From assembly GCA_017644045.1 (NCBI GenBank), contig JAEPMI010000017.1, forward strand, positions 84,462 through 148,461: DNA of 64,000 nt, read 5' to 3'. The first letter of the stretch is position 1; every line of letters starts with the position of its first letter. Position numbers and translations under genes: made by a program. This document shows, piece after piece, positions 35,403 to 43,997 of the stretch. The notes below the pieces were generated by a model. That model saw nothing but the letters and a program-made list of their open reading frames with translations. It had not been told where the DNA came from and made no database searches. The DNA comes from Deltaproteobacteria bacterium. Lineage in GTDB: Bacteria > Myxococcota_A > Polyangia > Polyangiales > Houyiibacteriaceae.

Positions 35403-35800
35403 TGACAGCTCTTGCCCGAACAAACGTGAAGACCGCCCGTGAGGAGGACCTGACGGCGCAGCTGGCAGAGCTCACCCCGGCTCACCTTCCGCACGGTCGC
35501 GGCTCGACTGAAGAAGGCACAGGGCTGTTGCCATCTGGGGAAAACCTCTTCGAGGACCGGTGCCCGACGACGACGGCGGCCTTCGAAGGCGAGACCGCGG
35601 CCGGGGCGCGCGACTTGGAGCTCTACGACGAGCTCGCCGCGGTCACCCATCTGGCCGAGCGAACGCTTCGCGAGAGGCCGGCCGACGTCCACGGCGCTGC
35701 CGGCCGGGCCGCTAGGCGGCCCGTCGTCGAAGGCATGGGTCGAGCGGTATCCTCCCCCGGGCGCGTCCCCGACGCGGCCTGTCGAAGAAAGGCTGAATGA
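35403..35800 (+). CDS. Doubtful ORF before hsdM
   Basis: The 476 bp between 35324 and hsdM hold no clear gene. GTG 35403 opens a 132-codon frame ending one base before the hsdM start. The first third has sensible codons (TAREEDLTAQLAELTPAHL); the rest is Arg/Ala/Pro-rich and looks like out-of-frame translation. A second frame from about 35487 (VAARLKKA) reads slightly better there, so this may be a decayed small gene with an indel. No match to a family. Confidence 0.25.
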
Positions 35801-37285
35801 GTGATCACAGGTGAGCTGAAGTCCAAGGTCGACCGCATTTGGGACACGATGTGGTCTGGAGGGATATCGAACCCCCTGTCGGTGATCGAGCAGCTGACCT
35901 ATCTCCTCTTCATCAAGCGGCTGGACGAGCTCCACACGCTGAAGGAGCGGAAGGCAACGCGTACGAAGAAGCCGATCGAGGAGCCAATCTTCGAGGAGGA
36001 GCAAGACCATCTGCGGTGGTCGCGCTTCAAGGAGACGGCGCCCGAGCAGATGTTCGAGACGGTCCGTGACCAGGTGTTCCCATTCATCAAGACCCTGGGC
36101 GCGAAGGGCGAGGACGACGGCGAGGGCGGCTCCACCTACACGCACCACATGAAGGACGCGCTCTTCATGATGCCCACCCCACGCGTTCTCGCGAACGTGG
36201 TCGATCAGCTCGACGACATCGACATGGCCGACCGTGACACCAAGGGGGACCTCTACGAGTACATGCTCGGCAAGATCGCCAGCGCGGGGCAGAACGGCCA
36301 GTTCCGCACGTCGCGCCACATCATCCGACTCATGGTCGACATGACCGCGCCCACGCCGAAGGACGTCATCTGCGACCCAGCCTGCGGTACCGGGGGCTTC
36401 CTCGTCGCCGCCTCCGAGTACCTCGTCGACCACCACAGCGAAGCAATCTACAAGGACGAGAAGTCCCGCCGTCGCTTCAACGAGAAGACCTTCCACGGTT
36501 ACGACTTCGACAACACGATGCTGCGCATCGGCAGCATGAACATGCTGCTCCATGGCGTGGAGAACCCGGACATTCGCTACCGGGACTCCCTCGCGCAGAC
36601 TGGCGACAACGACGCCGAGAAGTACTCGCTCATCCTCGCGAACCCGCCCTTCGCCGGCAGCCTCGACTACGAGTCGACCGCGAAAGACCTGCTCCAGGTC
36701 GTCAAGACGAAGAAGACCGAGCTCCTCTTTCTCGCGCTCTTCCTCCGTCTGCTGCAGACGGGCGGTCGCGCTGCAGTCATCGTGCCCGACGGCGTGCTAT
36801 TCGGCTCGAGCAAGGCGCACAAGAAACTACGGAAGATGCTCGTCGAGAACCAGAAGCTCGACGCGGTGATCTCGATGCCATCGGGCGTGTTCAAGCCCTA
36901 CTCCGGTGTCTCGACCGCGCTCCTCGTGTTCACGAAGACCAACTCGGGCGGTACCGACGATGTCTGGTTCTATGACATGCAGGCCGACGGATTCTCGCTC
37001 GACGACAAGCGCACGCCGCAGCCCGACAAGACCGACCTCCCGGACATCCTCGAACGCTGGGCCAAGCTGAGCGGCGAGAAGAAGCGAGCGCGGACCGACC
37101 AGAGCTTCCTCGTTCCGAAGGCCGAGATCGCGGAGAACGGCTATGATCTGTCCATCAAACGCTACAAGGAGATCGAGTACGAGGAGGTCGAGCACGATCC
37201 TCCGAGAGTCATTCTTGCGAGGCTGACCAAGCTCGAGACAGAAATCTCGCAAGGCCGCTCTCAACTGGAGAGTTTGCTGAGATGA
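35801..37285 (+). CDS. hsdM: Type I restriction-modification methyltransferase subunit
   Basis: A 494-residue N6-adenine methyltransferase subunit. The N-terminal helical domain (KVDRIWDTMWSGGIS, LTYLLFIKRLDEL) is typical of HsdM. The SAM-binding motif I is DPACGTGGF near 191-199 and the catalytic motif IV is NPPF near 280. With HsdS it methylates host DNA; with HsdS and HsdR it forms the restriction complex. The GTG start follows GAAAGG by about eight bases. It overlaps hsdS as ATGA, so both are coupled. Length and motifs look intact. Confidence 0.95.
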   Translation: MITGELKSKVDRIWDTMWSGGISNPLSVIEQLTYLLFIKRLDELHTLKERKATRTKKPIEEPIFEEEQDHLRWSRFKETAPEQMFETVRDQVFPFIKTLGAKGEDDGEGGSTYTHHMKDALFMMPTPRVLANVVDQLDDIDMADRDTKGDLYEYMLGKIASAGQNGQFRTSRHIIRLMVDMTAPTPKDVICDPACGTGGFLVAASEYLVDHHSEAIYKDEKSRRRFNEKTFHGYDFDNTMLRIGSMNMLLHGVENPDIRYRDSLAQTGDNDAEKYSLILANPPFAGSLDYESTAKDLLQVVKTKKTELLFLALFLRLLQTGGRAAVIVPDGVLFGSSKAHKKLRKMLVENQKLDAVISMPSGVFKPYSGVSTALLVFTKTNSGGTDDVWFYDMQADGFSLDDKRTPQPDKTDLPDILERWAKLSGEKKRARTDQSFLVPKAEIAENGYDLSIKRYKEIEYEEVEHDPPRVILARLTKLETEISQGRSQLESLLR

Positions 37286-38472
37286 AGGTAGTGCCTGTCG
37301 GGGATATTTGTGACCAGATTCGCGGGGTGACTTATGCCAAGAAGGACGCCAGCATGCAGCCTAAGCCGGGGTACTCTCCAGTGCTCCGTGCGGGCAATAT
37401 CGGTGACCATGGCCTAGTCCTCGATGATCTTGTCTACGTGCCTGACTCCAAGATTTCTGACAGGCAGAGGGTTGCACCTAATGACGTTGTCATCGCTACT
37501 TCCAGCGGCAGTATCAAGGTTGTTGGAAAGGCCGCCCAAGCTCGCCATGGGTTCGAGGGCGGGTTCGGTGCATTCTGTAAGGTATTGCGACCCGGCTCCG
37601 AGGTCGATCCCTTGTATTTCGGGCACTTCTTCAGGACGTCTGCCTATCGACACAGAGTGTCGACGCTCGCAGCGGGCGCAAATATCAACAATCTAAAGAA
37701 CGAACATCTGAACAACTTACTGTTACCCTTGCCGCCGCGCGCCGAGCAGAAGCGGATCGCGAAGATCCTCGACATGGCGGACGCCCTGCGGGCCAAGCGC
37801 CGCGAGTCCCTCGCCCTGCTCGACGAGCTCCTCCGGTCCACCTTCCTCGACATGTTCGGCGACCCCGTCACCAACCCAAAGGGCTGGGAGGAACAGAAGT
37901 TTGCAGCCCTGGCTGACGGCTTCCGAAACGGTCTCTCACCATCGACGAAAGGTGTTGTCGACGGTGAGGTCCTGACGCTGTCTGCCATTACACGGGGCGG
38001 TTTCGACTTTTCGAAAAGGAGGGCGGCGCGGTTCGACAAGGCGGCTTCGCCGCGCCAGATGTTGTCGACTGACACTTTCATGATCTGTCGGGGCAACGGC
38101 AACCTGGAGCTTGTGGGGGCGGGAGCATTCCCAGACCGAAGCTCCAATAGCGTCTGTTTTCCGGATACGATGATCGGCGCAACCGTTGATCAAACGGTTC
38201 TGTCGCCGGCTTACTTGGACTATTTGTGGAAAAGCAGACGGGTGAGAGAGCAGATTGAGAAGGGCGCTCGTACTACAAACGGTACGCACAAGGTAAACCA
38301 GAAGATTCTCGGGTCCCTTGTTCTTCCAGTGCCACCACTTGAATCTCAACGCGGCTTCGGCCTGGTAGCCGAACGAGTTGAGGAGCAGAGGCGACTCGCT
38401 CACGCGCACCTAGATCAGTTGGACGCGCTATTCGCGTCTCTCCAGTCGCGCGCGTTCCGAGGAGACCTCTGA
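37282..38472 (+). CDS. hsdS: Type I restriction-modification specificity subunit
   Basis: A 396-residue DNA-recognition subunit with two target recognition domains. Each ends in a conserved coiled coil: PLPPRAEQKRIAKILD near 150-165 with the helix that follows, and PVPPLESQRGFGLVAERVEE near 345-365. The recognition domains have visibly lower GC and AT-richer codons than hsdM and hsdR, as expected for specificity domains exchanged by recombination. It starts in ATGA overlap with hsdM and lies 3 bp before hsdR. The target sequence cannot be predicted by eye. Confidence 0.95.
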   Translation: MKVVPVGDICDQIRGVTYAKKDASMQPKPGYSPVLRAGNIGDHGLVLDDLVYVPDSKISDRQRVAPNDVVIATSSGSIKVVGKAAQARHGFEGGFGAFCKVLRPGSEVDPLYFGHFFRTSAYRHRVSTLAAGANINNLKNEHLNNLLLPLPPRAEQKRIAKILDMADALRAKRRESLALLDELLRSTFLDMFGDPVTNPKGWEEQKFAALADGFRNGLSPSTKGVVDGEVLTLSAITRGGFDFSKRRAARFDKAASPRQMLSTDTFMICRGNGNLELVGAGAFPDRSSNSVCFPDTMIGATVDQTVLSPAYLDYLWKSRRVREQIEKGARTTNGTHKVNQKILGSLVLPVPPLESQRGFGLVAERVEEQRRLAHAHLDQLDALFASLQSRAFRGDL

Positions 38473-38475
38473 CGG

Positions 38476-41400
38476 ATGGAAGTCTCCACCAACTTCGCGT
38501 TCCTGAAGCAACAGTTCCCCTACGCCGCTGAGAGCGCGAGCCATGCGGAGAAGCACGTCTACGGTGACCCTCGCGCCGCCTGCTTCCACGCGCGCCACGC
38601 CCTCGAGCGCCTCGTCGCGCGCGTCTACAAGATCGACAAGGCACTGAGCCCACCGAAGGTCACGAACCTCAACGGCTACCTCAGCGAGCCGAGCTTCCGC
38701 CAGCTCGTGCCACAGGTCGTGTGGCTTAAGGCCGAGCTGATCCGCGACGCAGGCAACGTGGCAGTGCACGGCAAGAAGATGCCCACGTCGGACGAGGCGC
38801 TGGACCTGGTGCGCGAGCTCGCCCACGTCCTCTACTGGGCCGGACGAACGTACCTGAAGAACGGCGCCAAGACCCTCCAGGGCAAGACCTACGACGAGTC
38901 GCTGATCCCCAAGGACCAGCCCGGCAAGGCCCCCGCGAGCGTCGCGGAGCTCGAAGCAGTGGGAGCCAAGCTCGACGCTGCTGCGGCCGCCCACAAGGAG
39001 CTCGAGGGCGAGCTGGAGGCGCTGCGCGAGAAGCTCGCCAAGATCAAGGCCGAGAACGAGGCCATCCCGGACACCCACGAGTGGAACGAGGAGAAGACCC
39101 GCCGGCTCCTCATCGACATCGCACTCCAGCGGGCTGGCTGGACGCTCGACCGGAAGGAGGACCGCGAGTACGAGGTCACAGGGATGCCTAACAAGAACGG
39201 CATCGGCTACGCGGACTACGTGCTCTGGGGCGACGACGGAAGGCCGCTCGGCGTGGTGGAGGCCAAGAAGACCATGGTCAGCCCGAAGAAGGGCCGCCAG
39301 CAGGCCAAGCTCTACGCCGACTGCCTGGAGAAGATGCATGGCCAACGGCCCATCATCTTCTACACGAACGGCTACGAGACCTTCCTATGGGACGACCTCG
39401 CCTACCCGCCACGCGAAGTCGCCGGCTTCTACAAGAAGGACGAGCTCGCGTCGCTGATCGTCCGACGTGGCCAGCGGAAGCCCATCGACGTCAAAGAGGT
39501 CAACGACAGCATCGTCGAGCGCTACTACCAGAAGCGGGCGATCGGCAGCATCGGTGAGCAGCTCACGAAAGCACACCGCCGAGCGCTCCTGGTCATGGCG
39601 ACTGGTACCGGAAAGACCCGGGTGTCGATCGCCCTGGTGGACCTCCTGCAGCGGTCCGGGTGGGTCAAGCGGGTTCTCTTCCTGGCCGACCGCGTCTCGC
39701 TCGTGAACCAGGCCGTCGGCGCCTACAAGACGCATCTCCCGGAGTCGAGCCCGGTGAACCTCGTCACCGAGAAGGACAAGTCCGGCCGCGTCTACGTCTG
39801 CACCTATCCGACGATGATGGGCATGATCGACGAGACCAAGGACGGCCTGGCCCGCTTCAGCGTCGGGCACTTCGACCTCGTCATCATCGATGAGGCCCAC
39901 CGGTCGGTCTACCAGAAGTACAGTGCCATCTTCCGCTACTTCGACTCACTCCTGGTCGGCCTCACTGCGACGCCCCGAGAGCAGGTGGACAAGAACACCT
40001 ACGACCTCTTCGGCCTCCCCAAGGGCGTTCCCACCGACGCCTACGAGCTGGAGACCGCGGTGGCCGATGGCTTCCTCGTCCCGCCGCGGGTCCAGCAGGT
40101 AGATCTGAAGTTTCCTGCCAAGGGCATCAAGTACGACGACCTGAGTGACGAGGAGAAGGAGCAGTGGGAGAGCCTCGACTGGGGCGACGAGGCCCAGGAG
40201 CAGGGCCTGCCGGACCAGGTGAACGCTGCTGCCATCAACAACTGGCTCTTCAACAAGGACACCGTCGACAAGATGCTCCAGCACCTGATGGAGCACGGCA
40301 ACAAGGTCGAAGGCGGCGATCGGCTGGCCAAGACCATCGTCTTCGCGCGCAACCACAACCACGCGGATTACATCAGCGAGCGCTTCGACCACCACTACCC
40401 TCACCTGAAGGGCCACTTCGCGCGCGTCATCGACAACTACCAGAAGTACCCGCAGAGCCTGATCGACGACTTCTCTCAGAAGGACAAAGCGCCGCACATC
40501 GCGATCTCGGTCGACATGCTCGACACCGGGATCGACGTGCCCGAGGTCGCGAACCTCGTCTTCTTCAAGCCCGTCTACTCGAAGATCAAGTTCTGGCAGA
40601 TGATCGGTCGGGGCACGCGGCTCTGCCCGAACCTCTACGGGCCGGGCGACGACAAGAAGGACTTCAGGGTCTTCGACTTCTGCTTCAACTTCGACTTCTT
40701 CAAGGAGAAGCCCGACGGCATCGAAGTCGGCAGCACGGTCCCCCTCGGCGCCCGCCTCTTCCGCAATCGGGTGCGACTGCTCGCCCACGTGCAGGAGAGC
40801 CCGGAGGCGGACCCGGAGAAGAAGCTCGCTGAGTCCTTGACCAACAGCCTCCACGCTGAGGTCGCGGGCATGAACCCGGAGAACTTCATCGTGCGCATGC
40901 GCCTCGAGCCGGTGAACCGGTTCAAGGATCGCAAGGCATGGAAGAAGCTGAGCGAAGACGATCGCGAGCAGCTCCAGCAGCACGTCGCGGGCCTCCCGAG
41001 CGAGCTCGAGACCGACGAGATCGAGTCGCGCATGTTCGACCTGAGCGCCCTCCGAATGCAGGTAGCGCATGTCGAAGGCGACGTGAGCATGTTCGAGCGC
41101 CTTCGAAAGAAGGTCGTCGAGATCGCGATGATGCTGGAGGAGAAGACCGCCATACCGGCCGTGAAAGCGCAGCTCGCTTACCTCCAGTCGATGCAGGAGG
41201 CGGCGTTCTGGGAGGGCATCGACATCCACCTCTTGGAAGACATGCGCCTGAGGCTGCGCGGTCTGGTGCCATTCCTCGACAAGAAGAAGCGGGTAATCGT
41301 TTACACCGACTTCGAGGACGAGGTCGTCGGTGTGCGGGAGCAGACGGCCGTCTACATGCCGAAGATGACCGGCCTCCAGTACGAGAAGAAGGTGAAGGCC

Positions 41401-41862
41401 TTCCTCGACGAGCACCAAGACCACCTGGTCATCCATCGCCTTCGCACCAATCAGCCGCTGACTTCCACCGACCTCGAGGGACTCGAGCAGACCCTTGCCG
41501 AGATCGGCGAGGAAGAGGGCGAGACCCTGCTCTCGCACCTGCTCGCCAAGAGCGAGGCCCCGTCCCTCGCACACTTCGTCCGACGCATGGTCGGCATGGA
41601 CCGAGAAGCCGCCAACAAGGCGTTTTCCGAGTTCCTGAACGACGAGAGCCTCACCCCGCCTCAGATCCGCTTCGTCGAGATGGTCATCGACCAGCTCACC
41701 GCCCGTGGCTTCATGGAGGCCTCCGCACTCTATGAGCCCCCCTTCAGCGACTTGCATGTAGGGGGACCGGACGCGCTCTTCGCGGGCAAGAAGAACGTAA
41801 TCGACGGCATCTTCGAGAAGCTGAAGTCGGTGACCGCGAACCTCGAGTCCGAGGCGAGCTGA
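38476..41862 (+). CDS. hsdR: Type I restriction endonuclease subunit (EcoEI-like)
   Basis: A 1128-residue motor and nuclease subunit. The N-terminus is a DUF4145-like helical domain (DPRAACFHARHALERLV, then GNVAVHGK). The endonuclease site follows as YADYVLWGDDG and GVVEAKKT (Asp and Glu-x-Lys). The SF2 helicase has GTGKT near 375, DEAH near 471, a motif III-type VGLTATP and MIGRGTRL as motif VI. The C-terminus is the EcoEI R-subunit region with coiled coils. It translocates DNA toward the HsdMS complex and cuts it. It appears complete. A decayed C-terminal piece of a second HsdR lies just downstream. Confidence 0.95.
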   Translation: MEVSTNFAFLKQQFPYAAESASHAEKHVYGDPRAACFHARHALERLVARVYKIDKALSPPKVTNLNGYLSEPSFRQLVPQVVWLKAELIRDAGNVAVHGKKMPTSDEALDLVRELAHVLYWAGRTYLKNGAKTLQGKTYDESLIPKDQPGKAPASVAELEAVGAKLDAAAAAHKELEGELEALREKLAKIKAENEAIPDTHEWNEEKTRRLLIDIALQRAGWTLDRKEDREYEVTGMPNKNGIGYADYVLWGDDGRPLGVVEAKKTMVSPKKGRQQAKLYADCLEKMHGQRPIIFYTNGYETFLWDDLAYPPREVAGFYKKDELASLIVRRGQRKPIDVKEVNDSIVERYYQKRAIGSIGEQLTKAHRRALLVMATGTGKTRVSIALVDLLQRSGWVKRVLFLADRVSLVNQAVGAYKTHLPESSPVNLVTEKDKSGRVYVCTYPTMMGMIDETKDGLARFSVGHFDLVIIDEAHRSVYQKYSAIFRYFDSLLVGLTATPREQVDKNTYDLFGLPKGVPTDAYELETAVADGFLVPPRVQQVDLKFPAKGIKYDDLSDEEKEQWESLDWGDEAQEQGLPDQVNAAAINNWLFNKDTVDKMLQHLMEHGNKVEGGDRLAKTIVFARNHNHADYISERFDHHYPHLKGHFARVIDNYQKYPQSLIDDFSQKDKAPHIAISVDMLDTGIDVPEVANLVFFKPVYSKIKFWQMIGRGTRLCPNLYGPGDDKKDFRVFDFCFNFDFFKEKPDGIEVGSTVPLGARLFRNRVRLLAHVQESPEADPEKKLAESLTNSLHAEVAGMNPENFIVRMRLEPVNRFKDRKAWKKLSEDDREQLQQHVAGLPSELETDEIESRMFDLSALRMQVAHVEGDVSMFERLRKKVVEIAMMLEEKTAIPAVKAQLAYLQSMQEAAFWEGIDIHLLEDMRLRLRGLVPFLDKKKRVIVYTDFEDEVVGVREQTAVYMPKMTGLQYEKKVKAFLDEHQDHLVIHRLRTNQPLTSTDLEGLEQTLAEIGEEEGETLLSHLLAKSEAPSLAHFVRRMVGMDREAANKAFSEFLNDESLTPPQIRFVEMVIDQLTARGFMEASALYEPPFSDLHVGGPDALFAGKKNVIDGIFEKLKSVTANLESEAS

Positions 41863-41932
41863 GTTAGGTCTGCAGCACAGTCCATGTTCTTGCACGAGCG
41901 CGGTGACGACACGGTGACTTCTGTCTGCGCGC

Positions 41933-42215
41933 TAACGAACTAGCGTTCGACGACGTGCTCATCGACTACGGCGCCGTCCAAGATGCATGGACGACCAAGT
42001 CCTCGCACCCATCGCCCACGACCTGGTCGATCCATCCGCCGCAGCGTCACACTCGACTGGACCGAGAACGAAGCGGTTAAGGCGGACATGGGCAACAGGG
42101 TCCGCGAGCTCCTGCGGAAGCACGGCCACCCCCCAACAGGTCGAAGGAAGCCATCGAGACCGTCCTCGAGCAAGCGGAGACCCGCTGCCGAGACCGGGCA
42201 CTACAGCCGCTCTGA
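41933..42215 (+). pseudogene. Relic of an HsdR C-terminal domain, at least two frameshifts
   Basis: Three frames in succession read as the end of a type I HsdR (EcoEI_R_C/DUF3387-like): MDDQVLAPIAHDLVD from 41987, then SIRRSVTLDWTENEAVKADM and RVRELLRKHGHPP in the next frame, then RSKEAIETVLEQAETRCRD ending at TGA 42213-42215. Upstream NELAFDDVLIDYGAVQ may belong to the same domain. The piece is not the missing end of the intact hsdR at 38476, which has its own stop. It is debris of another type I system at the same site. The other bases between 41863 and 42228 show nothing. Confidence 0.75.
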
Positions 42216-42228
42216 GCTCGCCCCGACC

Positions 42229-43563
42229 TCAGCACATGCCGCTCTCGCGCGCCTCGGCCAGGTACTCGGCTCGCCCCCACCGCAACACGGCGGGCGCAAT
42301 CGCCTGGAGCCGGCGACCTGCCCATTCTTGCGGCACGTTGCGCTCAGAGGCGGCGTACTCCTTCAAGGCCGGCGTGCGCGGAATCGCGTGGAAGCTGAAC
42401 TGCACCTGGTCCACGCGCGCGTAGACGAGCCCGCCTCGGTCCACGAAGACCTCCACGCCCTCGACCGACTGGGCCACCAACCCTTCGATCCAGCGAGCCA
42501 CCTGTTCCTTGAACCGATACATCGCTTTCGGGATCTTCTGCGAGCCCGAGTACACGCCGGCCCGAGCGTTGCTCGCGGCGTTGAGCAGATTGGCGGCAGC
42601 CAGCGCGTACGCCGCCTCACCGCGGGTCGACACGGTCATGCCGATGGCGGCACGAGCCTCACGCAGCTCGCTGGTCTGGATCGCCATCGGCCCTCGAGCG
42701 GCGGCGAGCGCCTCACGTGCACTTCGCAGGTCATCGCCACCGGCGGCCTGATTCTCGGTGAGGTGCAGATGGTTCGTCAGGAAGCGAATCTGGGGAAGGT
42801 AGCGCCGCCCGGCCTGGGCGTTGCCTCCCGCTGCGAGCTCCAAGAGCGACGGCACCCACGTACCAGCGTTTCTCGCACGGTGATGTTTCGACAGGGTCGG
42901 TTGGCAGTACGGGACCACCAACCGCTCCGGTCGCCCTTCGTTCTTCAAAGCCGTGCGGTGCGCCTTCTCCTCGGTGAACCCGTGCATCACCCAGAGCTCG
43001 TTGCCCCTCGCGCGAAATGGCGGAAACCCACCATTCGATGGAACCAAACCATCGAACGGCCCCAGAGGCTCCGCCAGCTCGGCCACGAGCGTACGAAACA
43101 GGAGGCCCGAGAGTGGCAGTGAACGAGCCCTCGTGAGGTGCTCGAAACGCCCCTCCATGAAGTCGATGAGGGAGTTCCGGTGCGGGTCGGCCGACTCGGT
43201 GAAGAGGGTGATGAAGAACCCATCGTTCGCAGCCACCACGACGAAGCGGTCATCCCAATCGCCGTGGCGCCATCGCGCGCCTTTGGATCGTGCGCGCGTA
43301 CGCAAGTGGACGCGGAACTCCGTGCGGCCAGCCTTCTTGCCCGGCGATTTGTCGAGCACCTGGAGCTCGTAGCGGCCGGTCACCTGCGTCCGACCGAGGC
43401 TCGCGTCCCCGTAGTCCACCACGGCGAAAGCCTCCCAGGGGTAGAGTTCGCGGCACCAGCGTGCCCCATGATCCTCGGCGTGATTTGCCAGCCAGGTGTC
43501 GAAGCTCAGCCCTCTGATCGCCTGGGCCAGCTTGGACGTTGGGGGTCGCGTGTCGTCCTGCAT
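42229..43563 (-). CDS. Unknown protein in ECF-controlled pair
   Basis: A 444-residue protein. ATG 43563 has GAGGTG upstream. The N-terminal half is beta-rich (VTGRYELQVLD, RTEFRVHLRTRARS, DRFVVVAANDGFFITLF); the C-terminal part is helical with an Ala-rich stretch (YALAAANLLNAASNARAGVY). I do not recognise the fold. It lies 20 bp after the small basic protein gene at 43584 and is probably cotranscribed from ECF-type site 6. It converges on the HsdR relic, 13 bp away. Confidence 0.6.
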   Translation of the reverse strand: MQDDTRPPTSKLAQAIRGLSFDTWLANHAEDHGARWCRELYPWEAFAVVDYGDASLGRTQVTGRYELQVLDKSPGKKAGRTEFRVHLRTRARSKGARWRHGDWDDRFVVVAANDGFFITLFTESADPHRNSLIDFMEGRFEHLTRARSLPLSGLLFRTLVAELAEPLGPFDGLVPSNGGFPPFRARGNELWVMHGFTEEKAHRTALKNEGRPERLVVPYCQPTLSKHHRARNAGTWVPSLLELAAGGNAQAGRRYLPQIRFLTNHLHLTENQAAGGDDLRSAREALAAARGPMAIQTSELREARAAIGMTVSTRGEAAYALAAANLLNAASNARAGVYSGSQKIPKAMYRFKEQVARWIEGLVAQSVEGVEVFVDRGGLVYARVDQVQFSFHAIPRTPALKEYAASERNVPQEWAGRRLQAIAPAVLRWGRAEYLAEARESGMC

Positions 43564-43583
43564 TCGTAGCACCTCAGGTCCGA

Positions 43584-43910
43584 CTACAGCGGCCAGTGGG
43601 GATCGGGGGGAAGCTCCTCGCCGGACTGCAGCAGACTCCGCCAATGGCGCGCGGCGGCCTTGGCGCTCGCCAGCGCAGTCTCGATGTCCGGCTCGTGCTG
43701 GAGCTCGATGGTCCATCGGCGGCGACCGCAGCGGAAGCGTACGGTCGCGCGTTGCTCGAGCCGATAATGAGTGACCTCGCCCCGAATCTCAGGGCATGAC
43801 CGCTTCGCACGCTTCAGCGGCTTCACCACCAACTTCCGAGTGTGCACCATCGCCTTGCCCCGGACACCGACGCCGGCTCGGCGTCCAAACACGTGACCTG
43901 CTCCAAACAT
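43584..43910 (-). CDS. Small basic protein behind ECF-type promoter
   Basis: A 108-residue basic protein. ATG 43910 is supported by GGAAGGAGT just upstream; the frame is open further but would run into the promoter. It has strands with Arg/His and Trp (THYRLEQRATVRFRCGRRRW) and a C-terminal helix (ALASAKAAARHWRSLLQSGE). It could be a small nucleic-acid-binding protein. First gene of a two-gene unit with 43563. Confidence 0.55.
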   Translation of the reverse strand: MFGAGHVFGRRAGVGVRGKAMVHTRKLVVKPLKRAKRSCPEIRGEVTHYRLEQRATVRFRCGRRRWTIELQHEPDIETALASAKAAARHWRSLLQSGEELPPDPHWPL

Positions 43911-43957
43911 CTCGACTCCTTCCGGGCATGGCCTTCCCGGGCACACCCATCGACTCA

Positions 43958-43985
43958 TAGACGGGAGTACCGGTGCGATCTGACA
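43958..43985 (-). promoter_or_regulatory. Island ECF-type promoter, site 6
   Basis: On the minus strand TGTCAGATC (43985-43977), 13 nt, then CGTCTA (43963-43958): a full match. It lies between the stop of the FHA-GGDEF-HEPN gene (43998) and the small gene starting at 43910, leaving a leader of roughly 40 nt. Confidence 0.8.
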
Positions 43986-43997
43986 TGTGCGCTGCGC

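Noticed and set aside
39946..41895. 649-codon frame antisense to hsdR
   Set aside because: Leu/Glu/Val/Asp-rich mirror of hsdR codons; no motifs and no start signal.
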